This document shows positions 44,726-53,971 of a DNA stretch of 60,000 bases, piece by piece. The DNA lies in contig CM043962.1 in the NCBI GenBank assembly GCA_014529385.2, positions 91,977,180-92,037,179 of the forward strand, given 5' to 3'. The stretch comes from Adiantum capillus-veneris. Lineage: Eukaryota > Streptophyta > Polypodiopsida > Polypodiales > Pteridaceae. Position 1 is the first letter of the stretch. Every line of letters begins with the position of its first letter. The translations under genes were made by a program, and so were the position numbers. The notes under the pieces are model-generated. The model saw nothing but the letters and a program-made list of their open reading frames with translations, made no database searches and was not told the DNA's origin.

Positions 44726-45206
44726 GAAATTTATGGGACCTAGGGTATTTGTTGAATGTTTTGGTCATGAATTGGAAGCGATGGAGATAGTATTGGATCA
44801 TATAATGATTCACTACTCTCCAAAAAACAAAGCTGACTTCTTTCAAAGCATTGTTCGAGGTTTCTTTCCTGATGTTACTATATAAGAAGCTTGGAGAACC
44901 TACGATCGCACTTCCATGACTCGAGATGGGGTACCCTTTACCCAGGTGTTTGTCAGAATCCAGAATGATCCCAATCAATGGTTTTGCAACTTACGCCTTT
45001 TGCAAATTTGAGTAAAGTTGGGATATTCAGATGCCCTCTACCTTGATTCTGAGCTAGGTTGTTGTTCTATATATGAAGTTTATAGCAAAATTGAAGTGCT
45101 AAAGAGCATTGTAGGACCTGATAAGATAGAGAATCATAAGGAGCCTATTTTCAAGTGTCTGAGCGCTAAACGCTCTTTTCCCATTTTCAAATGTAGATGG
45201 GGTTGA
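44726..45206 (+). pseudogene. Unknown ORF C upstream of the Helitron, two in-frame stops
   Basis: A single plus-strand frame runs about 160 codons from an acceptor-like ttttttccttag (to 44725) to a stop at 45204-45206, broken only by TAA near 44883 and TGA near 45009. It encodes FMGPRVFVECFGHELEAMEI, FFQSIVRGFFPDVTI, TQVFVRIQNDPNQWFCNLRL and YSDALYLDSELGCCSIYEVY. The mixed composition and lack of frameshifts look coding. I recognise no family. It lies 225 bp upstream of ORF D and on the same strand as the Helitron, so it may be Helitron cargo or an upstream exon. Confidence 0.45.
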
Positions 45207-45430
45207 TTATGTATTGAGAAAAACTTTTATGTACTAACAAAAGTGATTCATGAGCATTTTGGTTTTGTTTTCCACTCATGTAATCCTTTGTTGTTTTTCA
45301 CATCTAGATAGAGATGATGTATTTTTTTAATTCTAAAATAGCAAGCATTTGAATTTACAAGCATTCAAACCTTTCTCTTTGGTTGTCACATATCACTTTG
45401 CAGCCACTGTAGTTTTTTGTTCACAATAAA
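45207..45430. other. Spacer between ORF C and ORF D
   Basis: AT-rich, no frame. It may hold the promoter of ORF D, but no clear TATA placement is evident. Confidence 0.3.
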
Positions 45431-46192
45431 ATGGAGATTAATTGTGCCATTCCACTGGCTACTGCAACCAACGGCTTGATATCTTCTAGAATAGCTGTAA
45501 GTGCATCAGCAGGTAAAGAGGAGATACTGTCATCTCTTCCTATTCGCAATGTGCGTGCAGCAAAGAGAGCAGCTCCAAATGTCGGGAGGAATAGTGCATC
45601 ATCTAATGAACGAGAGATACTTTCATCTCTTCGTATTCGCAATGTGCGTGCGACAAAGAGAGCAGCTCAAAATGTCGAGAGGAAATTTACAAACCAAATT
45701 ATTGAAACCTTGCTAGAGATCAAAGCCTCCTGCAACAATAGGATGGAGACAATACAAACCAATGTCTCTGATGTGGTTGAAACTTTAAGCTCTGCATTGG
45801 AGATTGAAAGTGGGATACTATGGAAATTGCGAGAAGAGACAAAAGCATCAAACTTGCAGAGGCTAGAGAGTGAGACATACATTACAGAGAAACTTTCCAA
45901 AGTTGAGGATTCTCAAACGATGATAATGGAATCTATTGAGAATCTTCGAAAAGAGGCTTCACGGAGTCAACGTGAATCAAAAGGACAGATTCAAGACAAT
46001 ACTCTACGACAAATCATGCCAAGATTGAGAAGTATCGTCAACAAGCTTGGTGCTTTGACAAAGGTTCAAGGTTCAAGACTTTCAGATATCCGAGCTACCT
46101 CAAATAAATTAAGTTCTTTGGCTAGATTAGGTCGACCAAGGCAGCGTCAAGTTTCTCAACGACCTAATCCTACTAATGGAAGAAATATGTAA
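45431..46192 (+). CDS. Hypothetical ORF D, 253 aa, coiled-coil with internal repeat
   Basis: An intact 253-codon frame beginning MEINCAIPLATA. Residues about 33-82 hold a duplicated block: ILSSLPIRNVRAAKRAAPNV and ILSSLRIRNVRATKRAAQNV. The middle (about 85-200) is helical and charged (IIETLLEIKASCNNRMETIQ; ITEKLSKVEDSQTMIMESIE), likely a coiled coil. The C-terminus is Arg/Gln-rich (LARLGRPRQRQVSQRPNP). There is no known domain or membrane segment. It is on the Helitron strand, 200 bp before the helicase exon and in the same frame number. Its stop overlaps a GTAATG string that could act as a donor, but simple splicing would not keep the frame. It is the longest undamaged frame in this part. 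Confidence 0.55.
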   Translation: MEINCAIPLATATNGLISSRIAVSASAGKEEILSSLPIRNVRAAKRAAPNVGRNSASSNEREILSSLRIRNVRATKRAAQNVERKFTNQIIETLLEIKASCNNRMETIQTNVSDVVETLSSALEIESGILWKLREETKASNLQRLESETYITEKLSKVEDSQTMIMESIENLRKEASRSQRESKGQIQDNTLRQIMPRLRSIVNKLGALTKVQGSRLSDIRATSNKLSSLARLGRPRQRQVSQRPNPTNGRNM

Positions 46193-46390
46193 TGTTATCC
46201 TGTATTTTCATCAAACTGTACTTTTGAATTGAGACACTATTAATGTGTCAAATGTATTTAGTTTAGAGGATATAATTAGATGTCCAATATTATATTGATT
46301 ATCTTGCATAAGAATGTCTTTTAGTGATTGATCAAAAGTATAGCAAGTATATTATATTTATATGAGATCTATTTGCACCTGATTTCATAG

Positions 46391-47420
46391 ATAGTATCTG
46401 GACCACGTATATTATCACCTAGTCATGCACGACGTAGGCAACTGTGTGATGATTCGCAAAAGGTGAGGCATCAAATAGCACGAGAGAGAACAAGGCATTC
46501 ACTATAAAGTACTATTGGAACTTTATTGGAGTGCAATGAAAGGCAGAGCATGCATGATGTACATGAAGGAAACTCTGAAGCCATGGATGTCGGGACAACA
46601 ATGAACATAGTAGAGGGAAACTATTCTAAAGTAGAAAAGCATTGTTTGTCCATCCGCTTTGAATATCCAATGTCTCTCCTTTTACATCACAAGTCTATGG
46701 CACCAGTTCTATCCAAAAAGTGTGTGCTGCACAACTTAGGAAGCTTAAATTATGTTTACTCCAAATGTGGAGCAAAGGCCTGGAAGGACGAAGGAAAGAC
46801 TATCCAAATATTTGTGGGTAAATATTGCTGCTCTGATGGAAGAGTTCAATTACTTCCTTTGAATGAGTCACCAAACGAATTGAAAGATTTGATGAGCTCA
46901 ACTACAACAAGAAGTAGACAGTTCTTACAAAACATTCGGGGATATAATAATGCATTGGCATTTGTGTCTCTTGGTGCCCATATCGATGAGACTATTAATT
47001 ATGGTGGGAGAGGTGTATACACTTTTAAGGTTCATGGCTCTGTCTATCATAGCATTGGTTCTTTAGCGCCAGCTCTGCTGAAGGACGAAATGAAGTTCCA
47101 CGCTTTGCACAATTATATTTTTTTGATACCGAACATGAGTTGAGCAACAGATTGCATCATGTTTCAAATTTAGATCATAGTATTCTAGAGTGTTTACAAT
47201 TGATGATGCATAGAGTAAATCCCTATTCAAATGCTCTACAATCTGCTGCTTCTTTGTCTAGAGATGCTACTGTACCCAATATGAGGATGGTTATTGTGGA
47301 GCATCGTTGTGATGGTTGGCAATATCTTGCTCCAAGGGGTTCTGAAGTTGCTACAATTATGCTAGGACAAGGGGATGATAGAAATATTGGCTATCGCGAC
47401 ATTGTATTGAATTTTTGACA
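46391..47420 (+). pseudogene. Helitron RepHel protein, N-terminal region
   Basis: It begins after a gatttcatag acceptor with SPSHARRRQLCDDSQKVRHQ and IARERTRH. An in-frame TAA (about 46505) follows, then the 205-codon frame 46526-47143 with the plant Helitron N-terminal signature CGAKAWKDEGKTIQIFVGKYCCSDGRV (split by an ordinary spacer) and FLQNIRGYNNALAFVSLGAH. A frameshift near 47130 leads into RLHHVSNLDHSILECLQLMM and the block MRMVIVEHRCDGWQYLAPRG to 47418. This region precedes the Helitron_like_N/Rep domain and may bind DNA through its Cys residues. Lesions: one stop, one shift, and a stop at 47416-47418. Confidence 0.85.
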
Positions 47421-47439
47421 CGGGGGCTTGAAAAGAACC

Positions 47440-48852
47440 TCCAGCATGCATCGAGCTTACATTTCCTTATTGTATGTTTTATTATTTCCAAGTGGAGGGG
47501 ATGGGTGGCATCTTTATTTATAGACTACCGATTGGAAAAAAATGAGTCAAAAGCAATATTATGTCTTTCACTTACAAATAAGAGATGATACAGTGGAGTG
47601 TCTTCTTCGAGGGGGTAGGCTATTACAACAGTGTGTCGTGGATGCTTATAGTACTCTAGAGGAGTCAAGGCTTTTGTGGATGCAAAATAACCAAAAACCA
47701 CTTCGTGGTGAAGTGTATCAAGGATTGGTTGACATGGTTGAGGCTAGAGATGGCTTAGAGAGGGCTGAAGGTCAAAATGTTGGCTGTAGAATTGTTTTTC
47801 CTTCATCTTTTGTTGGAGGTCCAAGATATATGTGCCAACTATTTCAAGATGCAATGGCAATTTTTCGTAGTAGGGGTAAACCGGATCTCTTCATCACATT
47901 CACATGTAATCCAGGATGGAAGGAAATAGATGATGCATTACTACCTGGACAAAGTGTTGTTGATCGTCCTGATTTGACTGTACGAGTGCTTTATCAGAAG
48001 TTCCAAGATATGATGCATTTACTTATCAAGCAAGCCGTTTTTGGGGAGGTGATTGGACATGTTTCAGTAATTGAGTTTCAGAAGAGAGGTCTTCCTCATG
48101 CTCATATATTTTTGATGCTTGCATCCGAATATAAACCCATAGATACATTACACTATGACAAGTTGGTTTGTGCAGAGCTCCCTGACAAGAATGTGTTTCC
48201 ATAATTATTTGATGTAGTGAGTCGTTGTAATGTTCATGGGCCATGTGGTCCTTTGAACCCAAGTTCTCCATATATGGTCGATGGAAAGTGTAGACTCAAG
48301 TTTCCACGAACATTTTCCGCGTCTACAAATGTAAATGAAAGTGGATATCCTGTGTATATGAGACGAGATGATGGAAGGTTTGTTCCATCTAAAAATTATA
48401 ATTTAGATAATCGTTGGGTTGTACCTTATAGCCCCCTCTTATCACTAAGATACCAAGCCCATATTAATGTGGAGATCTGCTCAAATGTCACTGCCGTGAA
48501 ATATCTTTATAAATATGTCTACAAGGGACATGATCGAGACACTATTGTTCTTCAAGATTGTGAAGGAGCTACTGATGAGATCAAGAGTTATCTCAATGCA
48601 CGTTATGTTTCTGCATCTGAGGCTATGTGGAGAATATTTGGCTTTGACATGCATAGTGAAAGGCCAGCTATTCAACGATTGCAAGTACACCTTCCATTGC
48701 ATAATATGGTTACATTTCAAGATGGTGATGATGTATCACATTTGCTAGATAATGAGCAAAATAAAAAAAATACCTTGACAGAATGGTTTGTTGCAAATCA
48801 AAACTATCCAGAAGCAAATAGCTTCACATATGCTGACTTTCCAAATGGTTAG
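47440..48852 (+). pseudogene. Helitron Rep domain (HUH/Y2 endonuclease)
   Basis: Frame 47542-48204 holds the Helitron-like N domain: GEVYQGLVDMVEARDGLERA, FVGGPRYMCQLFQDAMAIFR, KPDLFITFTCNPGWKEI and RGLPHAHIFLML, whose H-A-H (48097-48105) is the HUH metal site. After a TAA (48202-48204, probably CAA before mutation) the frame 48217-48852 continues with CNVHGPCGP, CRLKFPRTF and TAVKYLYKYVYKGHD, the two-tyrosine catalytic helix near 48499-48525. The protein nicks and ligates single DNA strands in rolling-circle transposition. The catalytic residues remain but the stop between HUH and the tyrosines would prevent a full protein. Confidence 0.92.
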
Positions 48853-49273
48853 GTATGGAATAAAAGTCGAAAGGCATGGTCTCCACGACAAAGGGTGTTT
48901 CTATTGGAAGAATGTATAATATTGTCCCTACTGGCTGCAGGTGAGGTTTATTAATAACCTACAAATGCTTCTCAATATTTGCAAGGGATGTAAGTCTTTT
49001 GAAGACTTGCGGATGTATGATGGTCACATTTATGATACATACAAGAAGGCATGTATAGCTAGAGGATTATTGCAAGATGATGAAGAATGGTCATTTTGCC
49101 TCCAAGAGACATCTTTTTTTCAAAATGGAATGCAGTTGAGACAACTCTTTGCAATCATATTAGTCTTTTGTGAGCCACTTCATCCAGCTGCTCTTTGGGA
49201 CTGTACCGAATTTTGTGAAGACTATGTTTATGCCCTAAGGATACGTATTTCAAATGCAAGCGTGTGATTTGAT
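48853..49273 (+). pseudogene. Helitron RepHel linker region
   Basis: In changing frames the sequence gives AWSPRQRVFLLEECIILSLL, then QMLLNICKGCKSFEDLRMYD and KACIARGLLQDDEEWSFCLQ with LRQLFAIILVFCEPLHPAAL. These match the conserved segment between Rep and helicase in plant Helitrons (R-M-L-L-N-x-x-x-G-x-x-S-[FY]-x-[DE]-[LI]-[RK] and A-C-x-x-x-G-L-L-x-D-D-x-E-W). A stop (48850-48852), a lost frame near 48940 and a stop near 49267 break it. Confidence 0.85.
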
Positions 49274-50783
49274 GTGGCAAAAAATCAAGCTTTGCTTCAT
49301 ATAGAATGCTTTTTGCAACAACATGGCAAGAGGCTTTGCGATTATATGTTGCCTGCAATAGACTCAACAATGGTATCCTTAAGTGAAAATGGTGTTATGG
49401 CTGAAGAAACAATGTTCAACGTTGATGAACAGTGTGGTATAGCAAATTGTATGGAGACTTCCTTAAATGAGGATCAGCAAGATGCTTACCACCAAGTGCT
49501 ACAAGTTGTTGACACACATTCAGGGATGGTATTTTTCCTAGATGGTCCTGGTGGCTCAGGAAAAACTTACTTATATAATGCACTTCTTTCACGAGTGCGA
49601 GGAAGTTGTAGAGTTTCTCTTGCATGTGCATCCTCGGGTATTGCAGCTTTGCTTTTGAGTAATGGAAGAACTGCTCATTCTAGGTTTAAGATATCTTTGG
49701 AGCTTCACTCTGAAGCAACTTGCAACACTTGCAGAACTTCTAAGGAATTCAACTTTACTTATATGGGATGAAGCTCCCATGACACATCACTATGCATTTG
49801 AAGCAGTGGACAGAACTTTAAGAGATATTATGGAGCGAGATACTTTGTTTGGTGGAAAAGTCATTTTTCTTGGAGGTGACTTTTGACAAATACTACCTGT
49901 TGTACCAAATGGTAGTCGTATAGACATTGTAAATGCTTCATTGTGTCATTCTCACATATGGAAATATACGAAGATATTGGGGCTTACCAGAAATATGCGT
50001 ATACTTGATTGCGGTTCAAATTCACATCAACAAAGTTTTTCTCGTTGGGTGCTTGATATTGGCAATGGGGTTATGGATGATGGAGGAGATTTAGACAGAG
50101 TCAAAATACCTTCACACATGATGCTTCCAGGAAATAGTTTGGCAGATCTTCTAAACTTTATATATGGAGATTTGTGTCATGTGCAAGATCATGCAACTTT
50201 TTTCAGAGATTGTGCAATACTTGCTCCGCGGAATAAAGAGGTGGATTTAATTCATGATTATGCATTGCAAAGAATGCATGGAAATTGCAAGGAGGAAAAC
50301 ACACATTTGTACACAATTGAATATCTTAATAGCCTTACTCTTGCTGGTGGTTTTCCACCTCATGCTTTAGTCTTGAAAGAAAATTCTCCTATCATGTTGC
50401 TGCGAAATTTGGATCCAAGACGTGGATTATGCAACGGAACCAGATTGATATGCAAGCAATTTCATCATAAGGTAATTGAGGCAGAGATAGTTACAAGATC
50501 GAATATTGGAGAGAGAGTTTTTCTTCCAAGGATTGACTTTATTATTGGAAACCCTCAGGGGCTTCCATTTCAAATGAAGCGTCGTCAGTTTCCAATCAGG
50601 ATTGCTTTTGGGATGACTATCAACAAAGCACAAGGGCAAACACTTGGAATTCTTGGTCTATATCTTGCATCATTGATCTTCTCTCATGGACAGTTGTATG
50701 TTGCAATGTCACGTGTACGTAGTGCAGTTTCTATGAGGATTGTTGTCAATACTGAAACCACTCAAGCGGAGTGTTACTACTGA
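49274..50783 (+). pseudogene. Helitron SF1 (Pif1-like) helicase domain
   Basis: Frame 49274-49771 has LNEDQQDAYHQVLQVVD and Walker A GPGGSGKTYLYN, then SSGIAALLLSNGRTAHSRFK (motif Ia). A shift near 49725 leads to frame 49662-49886 with LLIWDEAPMTHHYAFEAVDR (Walker B, DEAP) and FLGGDF followed by TGA at 49884-49886, where the family has R in GGDFRQ. The 280-codon frame 49941-50783 has LTRNMRI, NSPIMLLRNLDPRRGLCNGT and motifs V and VI in TINKAQGQTLGILGLYL and GQLYVAMSRVRS. All helicase motifs are present but need two repairs to join. It unwinds DNA during transposition. Confidence 0.92.
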
Positions 50784-50953
50784 AAACACGCAAGCGGAGT
50801 GTTACTACACTCCAAACATTGTATTCAAGAAAGTATTACAACTAGCGAGCTCATAACAATAAGTTTAGGGTGACATTGTGGCTCTCACTTAAAGTCAGAC
50901 ACACTTGATGTTAAATTTTATTCATATCTCTTAGATCAAAGTATAGCCCACAG
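50784..50953. other. Spacer after the helicase
   Basis: Contains a near-duplicate of the helicase end: ACGCAAGCGGAGTGTTACTA repeats the string at 50763-50780. No terminator-like structure is named. It may include the promoter of gene A1. Confidence 0.4.
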
Positions 50954-51588
50954 ATGGATCCTCGACGCAGTGCCTCCTATGTAGTGGGTCACATCGCTGA
51001 ATTCATTCGAGGTATTTATCTTCTTTTTGAATTAGTTTATTAACTTGACCAATTATTTTCTTGAGAAGATTGGCTTATACATTGACTTACTTTGTTGAAG
51101 ATCCACCGCAATGGAGGGGAAGAGTTCCTGCTATGTTTTTGGTGATCTTATTTGATACTAATCATATTATATTGTAAGAGTTTTTATTTTTTGTATATGG
51201 TATATTGGTAGTTTTAAGCTTTTATTGCTCCATATATTTCATGGATGCCTTTACAGAGATCACTCCCATCGAGGTTTTATCATCGTAAGTGTTTATGAAA
51301 TGATATACTTAGGTAGAGATATGTCTATGGAAGTTCTTGGATACTACATGTTGCCTTTTCTTCGGACCACGAGCATCGTCAAATTCAAGTTAATATTTGG
51401 TTTGTGAGTGACGAGAGGCCAGTCAATGCACAACAGGTGGGGGTTGCTAGATACCACACTACACCATATCGATTGAGGATATTTACTCAAGTTGAAACAC
51501 CACCCCGTACCTTGCAAAACGTATACAACATAGGTCCTTGGACTTATAGAATCCCTAATGTAGTCTCTCGAAGGCTACACTTTGAATA
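50954..51588 (+). CDS. Unknown gene A1 (three exons proposed), Helitron-associated
   Basis: Proposed exons: 50954-51011 (58 bp, MDPRRSASYVVGHIAEFIR), 51101-51173 (73 bp, DPPQWRGRVPAMFLVI) and 51257-51588. Introns start GTATTTATC and GTAAGAG and end GTTGAAG and TTTACAG. Exon 3 reads FIIVSVYEMIYL to GYYML. After a one-base frame break it continues HRQIQVNIWFVSDERPVN, YRLRIFTQVETPPRTLQNVY and GPWTYRIPNVVSRRLHFE, then stop. Gene A2 has the same exon lengths and the same C-terminal pattern, which supports the model. No known domain is evident. The small size and lack of a signal peptide suggest an intracellular protein. Because of the frame break it may be a pseudogene. Confidence 0.5.
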
Positions 51589-51650
51589 ACTATTTTGTAT
51601 TGTCTCTTTGTGAAGTTGTGAAATTTCAAAGTCTTTTGAATTACTTTCAT

Positions 51651-51654
<4 letters not shown>

Positions 51655-51704
<50 letters not shown>
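51655..51704. repeat. TC microsatellite between A1 and A2
   Basis: About 25 TC units, 67 bp after the A1 stop. Confidence 0.95.
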
Positions 51705-51708
<4 letters not shown>

Positions 51709-51834
51709 TCCTTCACTAAAACAAAAGAAAGAAGGGCATGGTTCTCTACGGCATGATCGTCAAAGTCTTCTTTATTCTATTTCATCTTTGTTCCTCTTAA
51801 ACTTCCAAATCTATGTTGTTAGAGTAGAATAAGA

Positions 51835-52451
51835 ATGGCACGATACATCATGGTTTCGTACACCCTCAATGATGTACCTACTTATATTAGAGGTATGTAA
51901 ATGTAAAATCTTATCTTTGTTACTTACTTTTACCATGAATGAGAATTTTGTGGCCTTTATTTTGTATGTTTACACGTGTTACATTTTTTCTAGATCCTCC
52001 ATTGTGGAGGGGTCCTGCACATGCTGAGGATATTGTTCATATTATCGAGGATTTTGAGATCCTTCGGTGCATACAGCTTGAATTTGAATCCATATGACGT
52101 TAAATGTGTTGTTACTTTTTATGTTTGAATGGTTAGTTGTTATTTTCATTGCAGACTTCAATATTATTGCAAACATTCTGTCTTGGCATTATATGAAGCA
52201 CGATATTTTAGAAGTGTTGTAGGTTATTATCACATAGAGTTGATATGCGAATCACTATACGAGAGTTAGGTATGCAACGGCCTTTCAATTGCAACTTTTC
52301 ATACGATCCCTATGGAGTGAATGAATGGATGTTTAGAATCTATTCTTTGGGTGAATCACCTCGATGCCTCAGTCGCAGTGTTTGACGTGTCGGACTTTGG
52401 ATCTTAAGAGTTCCAAGTAGAGTGTGTCGTAGGCTCAACTTCTCTAGATGA
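51835..52451 (+). CDS. Unknown gene A2, paralogue of A1
   Basis: Proposed exons: 51835-51892 (58 bp, MARYIMVSYTLNDVPTYIR), 51994-52066 (73 bp, DPPLWRGPAHAEDIVHII) and 52155-52451. Introns: GTATGTAAA to TTTTCTAG and GTGCATAC to CATTGCAG. Exon 3 gives HSVLALYEARYFRSVVGYYH. After the same one-base frame break it reads SHRVDMRITIRELGMQRPFN, WMFRIYSLGESPRCLSRSV, an in-frame TGA (about 52382), and WILRVPSRVCRRLNFSR. Shared with A1: DPPxWRG, VxYExxY, GYY, RIxxxxExPRxLxxxV and WxxRxPxxVxRRLxF. The stop suggests A2 is decaying. Unknown function. Confidence 0.45.
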
Positions 52452-52610
52452 TCGAACACTTTGATCCATTGTCTATGCATGCTAAGTACCATATTTTTTA
52501 AGTTATTGTTGGCTTATTGAAGTGGGTTTTTATCTACTAGATAAGTTAATATGAGTATGAGAGAGAGAGAGAGAGAGAGAGATATTTACAAATTGCTAAT
52601 GTAGGTTAAC
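52452..52610. repeat. Spacer with GA microsatellite (52559-52584)
   Basis: About 13 GA units 108 bp after the A2 stop. A TGTAG acceptor-like string precedes the B1 start. Confidence 0.85.
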
Positions 52611-53033
52611 ATGGGTCATGATGTATTGGCTATTCTCCCAATACATATAAGGATGATTATATATTTGAAAGTTAAGGAAGAGTACATTTGTCAAGAATAT
52701 GGTACATGGTGTTGGTGGCATCATTGGGTGTATTCATATGTTGATGGGTGGTATGGAAATTGTGGACGGTTAAGCATTTCACTATGCAAAGTATCACAAA
52801 TACTGAGCGAAATAAAATTGATAAGAGTCCTACAAGAACTACATATGGTTGATATTTATTATGTCAATGTTTGTGGTTGTGATATTCAGTTGCGAAAGAT
52901 ATATCACAATCACAAATCTTGCATTTCGGACGAAGAGTTTGAAATTTTGAAATTAATTGTGAAGTTTATTAATGGGGTATATTGGAGCGATCCTCAACCG
53001 TCCAATTATAGAGTAGAATATGAGTCGTTGTAA
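52611..53033 (+). CDS. Unknown gene B1, 140 aa, Helitron-associated
   Basis: An intact 140-codon frame starting MGHDVLAILPIHIRMIIYLK. It is rich in aromatic residues and Cys: EYICQEYGTWCWWHHWVYSY then VDGWYGNCG, LQELHMVDIYYVNVCGCDIQ and ISDEEFEILKLIVKFINGVY followed by WSDPQPSNYRVEYESL. The start follows an acceptor-like AATGTAG by 6 bp, so an upstream non-coding exon is possible. B2 resembles it in length, start (M-[GA]-H-[DE]-[VI]) and end (D-x-x-E-x-x-x-L followed by a W). I recognise no domain. It is free of stops and low-complexity sequence, unlike the surrounding transposon genes. Confidence 0.5.
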   Translation: MGHDVLAILPIHIRMIIYLKVKEEYICQEYGTWCWWHHWVYSYVDGWYGNCGRLSISLCKVSQILSEIKLIRVLQELHMVDIYYVNVCGCDIQLRKIYHNHKSCISDEEFEILKLIVKFINGVYWSDPQPSNYRVEYESL

Positions 53034-53163
53034 ACAAAAAAAAATGGAATGTTGTAAAGACTTTGACCTAATGAACCTCTTGACACTTTTTGGCATGACA
53101 ATTAGTAATTGAAGTGTTCGTATTGTGCTTATACTTTTTAAAAGTGTCTAAGTGGCCATGTTG

Positions 53164-53206
<43 letters not shown>

Positions 53207-53251
53207 AAGCTTTGAGTACTAATGTTGTCTTCTTTTCTTGCAGCCAATTAA
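53034..53251. repeat. Spacer with TC microsatellite (53167-53202)
   Basis: About 18 TC units 135 bp after the B1 stop, then a TTCTTTTCTTGCAG acceptor-like string (to 53243) just before the B2 start. Confidence 0.85.
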
Positions 53252-53638
53252 ATGGCCCACGAAATTGTGAATATTTTTCCAAGTGCTAAAAAATTTATTG
53301 TTGATGCCTTTGAAGAAAATTTGTTACCTGCTGAACGGGGATGGCAATGGGCATGGGAAGTGATTGAGAAAAACTACATTGTTTGGGGGTCATATGTAGA
53401 TGAAGAGTTGGACACGATTTACATCAAGTTGCTTGATCCCTATTTCTTTCTCAGCATTACGCGCATGCTCTTAAAGCAAGAGCTTAGGTTGATTTGTCAT
53501 TACAAGATTTACTTGAGCTGGCTTCAAAAAATAGATTTAAGAGAATTTTGTAGAGCTCCAGCTCAATATCTTGATCCTGTTGAAATAGCACAACTAAGAG
53601 TGCTATGCAGATATGTTCATGAGCCTTTTTGGCAATAA
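53252..53638 (+). CDS. Unknown gene B2, 128 aa, likely paralogue of B1
   Basis: An intact 128-codon frame: MAHEIVNIFPSAKKFIVDAF, RGWQWAWEVIEKNYIVWGSY, DEELDTIYIKLLDPYFFLSI, LRLICHYKIYLSWLQKIDLR and LDPVEIAQLRVLCRYVHEPF followed by WQ and stop. The start lies 8 bp after a strong acceptor (TTTTCTTGCAG), suggesting a spliced 5' UTR. The Trp-rich segment, the position of the acidic D-P-V-E-x-x-x-L helix and the terminal aromatic match B1 loosely. The predicted protein is helical and soluble. Unknown function. Confidence 0.5.
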   Translation: MAHEIVNIFPSAKKFIVDAFEENLLPAERGWQWAWEVIEKNYIVWGSYVDEELDTIYIKLLDPYFFLSITRMLLKQELRLICHYKIYLSWLQKIDLREFCRAPAQYLDPVEIAQLRVLCRYVHEPFWQ

Positions 53639-53710
53639 TGTAAACTATTTTTTTATGTAATGTGCTTTCGTCATGTGCTTTTATGTAATCTCTCTCATGT
53701 GCTTTTTATG

Positions 53711-53714
<4 letters not shown>

Positions 53715-53795
<81 letters not shown>

Positions 53796-53804
53796 CGCGC
53801 GCGC
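53715..53804. repeat. Compound microsatellite TC-GT-GC
   Basis: TC (53715-53755), GT (53756-53786) and GC (53787-53804) in succession, 77 bp after the B2 stop. Confidence 0.97.
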
Positions 53805-53942
53805 AAAAGGGGCTAAATGTACCATGAGTAGTTTAAAGGGGCCAAAGATAGAAAGTGTCGATCGTGTGTGTGTCATGGAGAGATGTATAAAGATACACAC
53901 ACACACAAACACATACAGAGTGAGGTGGTAAGAGCGAGCAAG

Positions 53943-53971
53943 GCCTACCGATAGGCGGGACGCGCGAGCTA

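Noticed and set aside
51323-51380. Programmed -1 frameshift site in A1
   Set aside because: No X-XXY-YYZ heptamer in the right frame in A1 or at the matching place in A2; an inherited lesion or a different exon model is at least as likely.
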